Source: CAZONU01 sp965370045
Lineage (GTDB): Bacteria > Planctomycetota > SZUA-567 > JAKLDR01
Assembly (NCBI GenBank): GCA_965370045.1
Contig: CBDUSI010000176.1
Coordinates: forward strand, 1 to 5,846
DNA: 5,846 bases
Reading direction: 5' to 3'
In this document: one piece after another, positions 1-3,778 of the stretch
Layout: every line of letters begins with the position of its first letter
Position numbering within the stretch: the stretch's first letter is position 1
Program-made: the position numbers and the translations under genes
The notes under the pieces: generated by a model
What the model saw: only the letters and a program-made list of their open reading frames with translations
Database searches by the model: none
What the model was told of the DNA's origin: nothing

Positions 1-1526
1 ACTTCAACGACTCCCAGCGCCAAGCCACCAAGGACGCCGGCCAGATCGCCGGCCTGGACGTCAAGCGCATCATCAACGAGCCCACCGCGGCCAGCCTGGC
101 CTACGGCATCGACAAGAAGGGCGGGCGCATCGCGGTCTTCGACCTGGGCGGCGGGACCTTCGACATCTCCATCCTGGACGTGGGCGACGGGGTCTTCGAG
201 GTGCTGGCCACCAGCGGCGACACCCACCTGGGCGGCGACGACTACGACAAGGCGGTCATCGACTGGCTGGTCGAGGAGTTCCAGAAAGAGCACGGCATGG
301 ACCTCTCCGGGGACCTCATGGCCCTGCAGCGCCTCAAGGAGGCCGCCGAGAAGGCCAAGTGCGAGCTCTCCAGCGCCACCACCACGGAGATCAACCTGCC
401 GTTCATCACCGCGGACAAGGCCGGCCCCAAGCACATCCGCGTGCCGCTCACCCGCGCCAAGCTCGAGCAGCTCACCGACGGCCTCACCCGGCGGGTCGTC
501 GGTCCCTGCCAGCAGACCCTCAAGGACGCCGGCGTCTCGCCCGGTGAGATCAACGAGGTGGTGCTGGTCGGGGGCATGACCCGCATGCCCGCGGTCCAGG
601 CGGTCGTCAAGGAGATCTTCGGCAAGGACCCCTCCAAGGGCGTCAACCCCGACGAGGTGGTGGCGGTGGGCGCGGCCATCCAGGGCGCGGTGCTCTCCGG
701 CGACGCCAAGGAAGTCGTGCTCCTGGACGTGACCCCGCTGACCCTGGGCGTCGAGACCCTCGGCGGGGTGATGACCCCGCTGATCGAGCGCAATACTACT
801 ATTCCCACCAGCAAGACCGAGGTATTCAGCACCGCGGCCGACAGCCAGCCGGCGGTGGACATCCACGTGCTCCAGGGCGAGCGCAAGATGGCCGGCGGCA
901 ACCGCACGCTGGGCCGCTTTCAGCTGGCGGGCATCCCGCCCGCGCCGCGCGGCGTTCCCCAGATCGAGGTAACTTTCAACATTGACGCCAACGGCATCCT
1001 CAACGTGGGCGCCAAGGACCGCGCCACCGGCAAGGAGCAGTCCATCGTCATCAAGAGCTCCTCGGGGCTCAGCGACGAGGACATCAAGGGCATGGTCTCC
1101 GACGCCGAGGAGCACGCCGAAGAGGACGCCAAGACGCGCGAACTGGCCGACGCCCGCAACGCCGCCGACCAGCTGGCCTTCACCGCCGAGAAGACCCTCA
1201 AGGAGCACGGCGACAAGGTGGGCCCCGCGGAGAAGAGCGCCATCGAGGCGGCGGTAAAGAAGGTCAAGGAGGTCAAGGACGGCGAGGACGTCGCGGCGAT
1301 CAAGGCGGCCTGCGAGGAGCTCACCAACGCCAGCCACAAGCTGGCCGAGGCCATGTACCAGGCCACCGCCGCGCAAGGCGCCCAGGCCGGCCCCGGAGCA
1401 GGCCCGCAGCCCGGAGCAGGCCCCCAGCCGGGCCCGCAGCCCGGCCCGGCGCCCGATGGCGACAAGGCAGAGAAGGTCGTCGACGCCGACTTCACCGTGG
1501 TCGACGAGGAGAAGGACAAGAAATAG
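1..1526 (+). CDS. dnaK: Chaperone protein DnaK (Hsp70), 5'-truncated by window edge
   Basis: ATP-driven cytoplasmic Hsp70 chaperone that binds exposed hydrophobic segments of client proteins and works with DnaJ and GrpE. The frame is open from the first base (first full codon at 3) to TAG at 1524-1526, giving 507 codons. The first residues (FNDSQRQATKDAG) align with about residue 146 of E. coli DnaK, so roughly 145 N-terminal residues lie outside the window. Visible in order (fragment numbering): the nucleotide-binding motif DLGGGTFD with the conserved Thr at 52; GDTHLGG; the adenosine/phosphate motif VLVGGMTRMP near 187-196; the interdomain linker VVLLDVTPL at 238-246; the beta substrate-binding domain with TTIPT and FNIDANGILNV; the helical lid from about 352; a Pro/Gly/Gln-rich linker at about 462-484; and an acidic tail ending DFTVVDEEKDKK. 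Full length would be about 652 residues, normal for the family. The GTG at 180 is an internal Val codon, not a start. Its last 14 bases are part of a direct repeat found again at 2683-2698. Confidence 0.98.
   Translation, partial: FNDSQRQATKDAGQIAGLDVKRIINEPTAASLAYGIDKKGGRIAVFDLGGGTFDISILDVGDGVFEVLATSGDTHLGGDDYDKAVIDWLVEEFQKEHGMDLSGDLMALQRLKEAAEKAKCELSSATTTEINLPFITADKAGPKHIRVPLTRAKLEQLTDGLTRRVVGPCQQTLKDAGVSPGEINEVVLVGGMTRMPAVQAVVKEIFGKDPSKGVNPDEVVAVGAAIQGAVLSGDAKEVVLLDVTPLTLGVETLGGVMTPLIERNTTIPTSKTEVFSTAADSQPAVDIHVLQGERKMAGGNRTLGRFQLAGIPPAPRGVPQIEVTFNIDANGILNVGAKDRATGKEQSIVIKSSSGLSDEDIKGMVSDAEEHAEEDAKTRELADARNAADQLAFTAEKTLKEHGDKVGPAEKSAIEAAVKKVKEVKDGEDVAAIKAACEELTNASHKLAEAMYQATAAQGAQAGPGAGPQPGAGPQPGPQPGPAPDGDKAEKVVDADFTVVDEEKDKK
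1389..1454 (+). repeat. Pro/Gly/Ala/Gln low-complexity repeat encoding the DnaK tail linker
   Basis: In-frame imperfect repeat encoding units such as GPGA, GPQPGA and GPQPGP between the DnaK lid and the acidic C-terminal tail. At DNA level an 18-nt unit beginning GGAGCAGGCCC starts at 1395 and again at 1413, followed by shorter CCGCAGCCCGG-like units. The protein stretch should be disordered. Linkers here vary greatly among DnaK proteins, and this one probably expands and contracts by slippage. Confidence 0.7.
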
Positions 1527-1528
1527 GC
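1513..1528 (+). repeat. Left copy of 16-bp perfect direct repeat (3' end of dnaK)
   Basis: AGGACAAGAAATAGGC spans the last four dnaK sense codons in part, the TAG stop and two further bases. An identical copy lies at 2683-2698. This copy is the one in use as the dnaK terminus, since the reading frame runs into it from upstream. It is probably a target-site duplication or an attachment-type core left by insertion of the intervening DNA. Confidence 0.75.
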
Positions 1529-1547
1529 GTCTGTTTTCCGCCTGATT

Positions 1548-1585
1548 GGGCCAGGTAGCGTGAAGGTCATTTACGCACCTGGCCC
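1548..1585. repeat. Long GC-rich inverted repeat (hairpin) just after dnaK
   Basis: The arms GGGCCAGGT (1548-1556) and ACCTGGCCC (1577-1585) are perfectly complementary. They continue inward as GCGT (1558-1561) with ACGC (1573-1576) around one bulged A at 1557. This gives 13 base pairs closing an 11-nt loop, starting 21 bases after the dnaK stop. No T-run follows on the + strand (next bases GTTCTATG) and none on the minus strand, so it is not a canonical intrinsic terminator. It could still stabilise the dnaK mRNA 3' end now that the original terminator is displaced, or it could be a recombinase/protein binding structure at the left end of the insert. Confidence 0.6.
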
Positions 1586-1618
1586 GTTCTATGCCAAACC
1601 CATCGCCGGCAGATTCAC

Positions 1619-1642
1619 GCCACCCCTACCACGAAGCGCGGC
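1619..1642 (+). repeat. Left copy of imperfect 24-bp direct repeat inside the insert
   Basis: Reads GCCACCCC-TA-CCACGAA-G-CGCGGC. It matches 21 of 24 positions with 2516-2539 in the same orientation, 897 bases away. The two copies flank the orphan gene. They may be remnants of an internal duplication or binding sites for a mobilising protein. Confidence 0.45.
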
Positions 1643-1658
1643 TGAGCCGGACTCCTTA

Positions 1659-1676
1659 TGCGGTTGGGAAGCCGCA
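1659..1676. other. Short hairpin with GNRA-type tetraloop
   Basis: TGCGGTT (1659-1665) pairs with AGCCGCA (1670-1676) over seven base pairs, one of them G-U, closing the four-base loop GGGA, which fits the GNRA pattern. TCC at 1653-1655 can extend the stem with GGA at 1677-1679 across a three-base bulge. It lies in the noncoding stretch between dnaK and the orphan gene and might belong to a small structured RNA. On sequence alone a chance hairpin is possible. Confidence 0.3.
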
Positions 1677-1781
1677 GGATGAGATTAACTACCGCACTAC
1701 AAATCCCGTTGGGGGTCGGGCAGTAGAGTGAATCAACCCTTATTGGTCAGTCTGTCCCAGAGGGTGATACAAGGATTGGAG

Positions 1782-2399
1782 TCAGTAGCCAAGTGGGATG
1801 AGTTCGCTCCAGCCCTTTTCGGTTCTGAGGTAATACTTCGCGTCACGGCTAACCCATGTGAGCAGGTGCGGGATGCGTTTTCCACGGACGTACTTCGAAA
1901 TGCGCGGATAAATGCTTTCGATTTCGGCCCGCTTGAAGACTATCCGCATCGTAGTGGGTTGCACCGTCCTGGCACCATCCACCATCATGATGTCGAGCTT
2001 GTACGCATTGCCCTGTTTCGAGAGCTGGGAGCAGTGGAACTCCGGATGGTGTGAAGCTGACCTAGTCTGGTACGCGAAGCGACTGACCCCAATGAAGGTG
2101 ACCTTGGTCGCGAAGTCCTGCCGGTTCACGGCCTGAGGATCGAGACCGTGCTTCTCGCGCCAGAGACAAACGCGATCCATCGCATACAGATTCCGAAGAT
2201 GCAACGTGATTCTCTGGTCCCGAAGCTGGACCTCCCCGATTCTAATTTCTGAGTCGTGAAAGATATCCCATGCCCCGAAGTAGCGATAGACGGGGTCCCG
2301 CGCCGAAAAGCCCTGCCGAGCAACGTGTTCCCAATATCGCTGAATCCTCTTCACCAGCGGCTTGTATCTGTTGAACGAGCAAAGATCTCCAAATCTCAT
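1782..2399 (-). CDS. Hypothetical protein, 205 aa, unrecognised family (cargo of the insert)
   Basis: Uninterrupted minus-strand frame ending in TGA (1784-1782). I start it at ATG 2399 (MRFGDLCSF...), which has GAGG about 12 bases upstream. GTG at 2429 would add 10 residues but has no ribosome binding site. The protein is soluble-looking and basic, with many aromatic residues and no signal peptide or membrane segment. Residues 37-70 contain FHDSEI followed by alternating strand-like runs (GEVQLRDQRITLHLRN). A second His/Cys-containing run at about 121-161 (FHCSQL ... YKLDIMM ... MRIVFKRAEIE) resembles it loosely and suggests two related beta-rich halves. FHD-x-x-I followed by a beta hairpin is reminiscent of some small uncharacterised or immunity-like families, but I cannot assign one. 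No recombinase, nuclease or DNA-binding motif is obvious. Codon choice mixes A/T- and G/C-ending codons, unlike dnaK and cooS, consistent with acquired DNA. It points back toward dnaK and is the only gene in the insert. Confidence 0.6.
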   Translation of the reverse strand: MRFGDLCSFNRYKPLVKRIQRYWEHVARQGFSARDPVYRYFGAWDIFHDSEIRIGEVQLRDQRITLHLRNLYAMDRVCLWREKHGLDPQAVNRQDFATKVTFIGVSRFAYQTRSASHHPEFHCSQLSKQGNAYKLDIMMVDGARTVQPTTMRIVFKRAEIESIYPRISKYVRGKRIPHLLTWVSRDAKYYLRTEKGWSELIPLGY

Positions 2400-2476
2400 C
2401 TCGTGGCTTGACCTCAATCCTCGCACCACCCGTTTAGACGAACCGGCGCAGACAGAAGTACCTCAAGTCAGCGGCC

Positions 2477-2505
2477 ATTCTATTCGGCACCTAAGCTATC
2501 TGCAA
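2477..2505 (-). promoter_or_regulatory. Candidate sigma70-type promoter for the orphan gene
   Basis: On the minus strand TTGCAG (2505-2500) and TAGAAT (2482-2477) are separated by 17 bases. The -10 matches five of six consensus bases and the -35 only three. It would start transcription about 70 bases before the ATG at 2399. Weak evidence from pattern matching alone. Confidence 0.25.
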
Positions 2506-2515
2506 GCCTCATCAG

Positions 2516-2539
2516 GCCACCCCAGCCACGAACCGCGGC
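2516..2539 (+). repeat. Right copy of imperfect 24-bp direct repeat inside the insert
   Basis: Reads GCCACCCC-AG-CCACGAA-C-CGCGGC and differs from 1619-1642 at three positions only. It lies in the ~280-base stretch between the orphan gene start and the right 16-bp repeat. I find no other feature in that stretch apart from the candidate minus-strand promoter. Confidence 0.45.
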
Positions 2540-2682
2540 GGCAGAAGATTCCTGCGCTGCCCGCGCTTGTGCTTGGGAATGTGTATGACCCACCACCTAA
2601 GCCCGAGCGGTTGACCAGCCTTGTGGACTGCATGTAGTGAGTTCGGCGTTGTAAGCCGCGCGTTTCCCAGTGCAGAGCTACC

Positions 2683-2698
2683 AGGACAAGAAATAGGC
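2683..2698 (+). repeat. Right copy of 16-bp perfect direct repeat
   Basis: AGGACAAGAAATAGGC is identical to the dnaK 3' end at 1513-1528 but is not preceded by dnaK coding sequence. The TAG inside it (2694-2696) lies 44 bases before the stem of the terminator at 2741, so this is probably the original dnaK-terminator junction. Confidence 0.75.
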
Positions 2699-2740
2699 AT
2701 CAAGCGCCCGGCCGCAAACGCGCCGGCGATTACATAAGCA

Positions 2741-2770
2741 ATCCCCCGGCCTCGTGGCCGGGGGATTTTC
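2741..2770 (+). terminator. Rho-independent terminator, probably the original dnaK terminator
   Basis: ATCCCCCGGCC (2741-2751) and GGCCGGGGGAT (2756-2766) form an 11-bp perfect stem closing a TCGT tetraloop, followed by TTTTC (2766-2770). This is a strong, short intrinsic terminator for + strand transcripts. It separates the dnaK unit from the cooCS unit. Without the insert it would lie about 45 bases after the dnaK stop codon. Confidence 0.88.
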
Positions 2771-2811
2771 TCACCCGAGAGAGACGAATCCGGCTCCATG
2801 CCGGCCTTTTG

Positions 2812-2834
2812 GCCCCGGTTGGCGCCCGGGGGCC
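2812..2834. repeat. GC-rich hairpin just upstream of the cooC promoter
   Basis: GCCCCGG near 2812-2818 can pair with CCGGGGGC (2826-2833 region) around a TTGGCGC loop with one bulged G. It ends about 9 bases before the -35 box of the candidate promoter. The area is very GC-rich, so this may be a compositional by-product rather than a regulatory site. Confidence 0.25.
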
Positions 2835-2842
2835 GTCGTTCC

Positions 2843-2870
2843 TTGACGGCGCGGGGCAATACACTAATAT
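2843..2870 (+). promoter_or_regulatory. Candidate sigma70-type promoter for cooC-cooS
   Basis: TTGACG (2843-2848, five of six consensus bases) and TAATAT (2865-2870, four of six) are spaced by 16 bases. The -10 sits in a short A/T-rich island in otherwise G/C-rich DNA. It is the only plausible promoter between the terminator and cooC. Transcription would start near 2877, leaving a leader of about 125 nt. Confidence 0.5.
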
Positions 2871-2880
2871 ATGCGACTGT

Positions 2881-2904
2881 GAGCCGCGCGCCGGGGTTCG
2901 GCTC
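2881..2904 (+). promoter_or_regulatory. Hairpin in the cooC 5' leader
   Basis: GAGCCG (2881-2886) pairs with CGGCTC (2899-2904) around a 12-nt G/C-rich loop, a few bases after the inferred transcription start. It is followed by a run of nine G (2911-2919). It may help shape a regulatory leader, but I do not recognise a known riboswitch class. Confidence 0.3.
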
Positions 2905-2938
2905 GTCCACGGGGGGGGGCATCCAAACAGGAATAACC

Positions 2939-2957
2939 TGACGTGGCCCGGACGTCA
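2939..2957. promoter_or_regulatory. Perfect palindrome TGACGT-N7-ACGTCA upstream of cooC
   Basis: TGACGT (2939-2944) and ACGTCA (2952-2957) are exact reverse complements separated by GGCCCGG, 44 bases before the cooC ATG. The dyad fits an operator for a dimeric regulator, or a leader hairpin. It does not match the CooA site as I know it (TGTCG-N6-CGACA) or the FNR site (TTGAT-N4-ATCAA). The regulator is unknown. Confidence 0.4.
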
Positions 2958-2981
2958 CATAGTTAGGGAAGACATCTGGCG

Positions 2982-3005
2982 ATGAGACAACACCTGGTGA
3001 GATGA
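2982..3005 (+). promoter_or_regulatory. Possible 7-codon leader mini-ORF overlapping the cooC start
   Basis: ATG at 2982 opens a frame encoding MRQHLVR that stops at TGA 3003-3005. The cooC ATG (3002-3004) and this stop therefore share ATGA, the usual geometry of translational coupling. An AGGGAA purine run (2964-2969) lies 12 bases before the mini-ORF start, longer than ideal. cooC itself has only GGTGAG directly abutting its ATG, too close for a normal Shine-Dalgarno, which makes coupling worth considering. Confidence 0.2.
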
Positions 3006-3778
3006 AGATAGCAATCGCGGGCAAAGGCGGCACCGGCAAGACGACGATAAGCGCGCTCCTGTGCCGGGCACTGGAAGCGGCCGGGCGAGACGTTATTGCA
3101 GTGGATGCGGACTCCAACGCGAACCTGGCCTACGCGCTGGGCGTGCCCGGGCCCGAGGACATCACGCCCCTGGCGGAGATGGAAGACCTGGTCCGCGAGA
3201 AGACCGGCGCCAAAAAGGGCAACTACGGCGCGTTCTTCAAGATGAACCCCGACGTTTCCGACATCCCGGAGAGATTTCAGCACGCCAGCGGCCGGGTGAA
3301 GCTGCTGGTGATGGGCTCGGTGGACCAGGGGGGAACCGGCTGCGCCTGTCCCGAGTACGTCCTGATCAAGGCGCTGATCAGCTACCTGCTCCTCAACAGC
3401 AACGAGGACATGGTCATCGACATGGAGGCCGGCCTGGAGCACCTGGGCCGGGGCGTCACCGAGAAGGTCGACGCCCTGCTGGTCGTCGTCGGGCCCAGCC
3501 GGGTGAGCTGCCTGACCGCCGCGCGGGTCAGGAAGCTGGCCGCGGACATCGGCGTGAAGAAGGTCTTCACGGTCGGCAACGCCGCCCGCTCGAAGCAGGA
3601 CGAGGAATACATGGCCGGGGAAGTCGAAGTCGGCGATTTCGACTTCCTGGGTTTTCTACCTTACTCCGAGAAGCTTGCCCAGGCCGAGCGCGAGGGCAGG
3701 CCCGTCTTCGAAATACCCGAGCTCAGAGACAGTGCATCCGCACTGGTGAACCGCATCGTGGAGGCAAGAGATGGCTAA
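3002..3778 (+). CDS. cooC: CODH nickel-insertion accessory ATPase CooC
   Basis: Cytoplasmic MinD/ParA-type P-loop ATPase (SIMIBI class) that assists nickel insertion into the C-cluster of carbon monoxide dehydrogenase; 258 residues, typical for the family. The N-terminus is a deviant Walker A, GKGGTGKTT (residues 7-15), with the signature Lys8 and catalytic-loop Lys13. VDADSN at 34-39 is the switch I region. CAC at 114-116 is the family Cys-x-Cys that binds metal between two monomers, followed by PEY. DMEAGLEHLGRG at 140-151 is the Walker B/switch II signature diagnostic of CooC. The start at ATG 3002 is the only choice: in-frame TAG lies upstream at 2960-2962 with no start codon between, and the P-loop begins five residues in. 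The Shine-Dalgarno is poor (see the leader mini-ORF). The last 8 bases overlap cooS, indicating one operon and coupled expression. It is not a MinD or NifH: the Cys-x-Cys and MEAG motifs exclude those. Confidence 0.96.
   Translation: MKIAIAGKGGTGKTTISALLCRALEAAGRDVIAVDADSNANLAYALGVPGPEDITPLAEMEDLVREKTGAKKGNYGAFFKMNPDVSDIPERFQHASGRVKLLVMGSVDQGGTGCACPEYVLIKALISYLLLNSNEDMVIDMEAGLEHLGRGVTEKVDALLVVVGPSRVSCLTAARVRKLAADIGVKKVFTVGNAARSKQDEEYMAGEVEVGDFDFLGFLPYSEKLAQAEREGRPVFEIPELRDSASALVNRIVEARDG

Larger units (their letters stand above)
1513..2698. mobile_element. Putative ~1.17-kb inserted element at the 3' end of dnaK
   Basis: The segment is bracketed by perfect 16-bp direct repeats (1513-1528 and 2683-2698) made of the dnaK 3' end. 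The right copy lies 45 bases before a strong intrinsic terminator, the position expected for the original dnaK stop codon. Removing one repeat plus the interior (1170 bp) restores a compact dnaK-terminator arrangement. Interior base composition is lower and more uneven than in dnaK or cooS: hand-counted lines give about 45-65% G+C against about 75% in a cooS line. The only convincing gene is the minus-strand orphan at 1782-2399. No transposase, integrase, reverse transcriptase or clear terminal inverted repeat is visible. It could be a non-autonomous element moved in trans, a remnant of a larger integrated element, or a cargo insertion. The insertion is well supported; the mechanism is not. 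Confidence 0.6.

Noticed and set aside
242..907. Minus-strand frame opposite the dnaK nucleotide-binding domain
   Set aside because: Ser/Thr-rich shadow; long antisense frames are expected opposite high-GC genes.
920..1570. Minus-strand frame opposite the dnaK 3' end
   Set aside because: Ser/Ala/Pro-rich shadow of dnaK codons with no ribosome binding site or recognisable motif.
1644..1683. Resemblance to group II intron domain V (GAGCCG followed by TGCGG...CCGCA)
   Set aside because: The closing 3' strand CGGTTC is missing, spacing is wrong, and there is no reverse transcriptase or intron-end consensus. The flanking direct repeat also argues against intron insertion.
1728..2054. Plus-strand frame opposite the orphan gene
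   Set aside because: It overlaps the longer and more protein-like minus-strand frame and has no ribosome binding site.
2496..2633. 45-codon minus-strand frame starting MQSTRLVNRS
   Set aside because: Gly/Ser-rich, no Shine-Dalgarno, and no family recognised. The right flank of the insert could contain it by chance.
1527..3001. tRNA, rRNA or CRISPR array in the noncoding parts
   Set aside because: No TpsiC-loop or CCA-type pattern, no rRNA core sequence, and no series of regularly spaced repeats. The 24-bp repeats number only two and are 897 bp apart.
2512..3117. Minus-strand frame of 201 codons across the terminator and cooC start
   Set aside because: It runs through an intrinsic terminator, the cooC promoter region and the antisense of the CooC P-loop. 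Composition is low-complexity and there is no domain.
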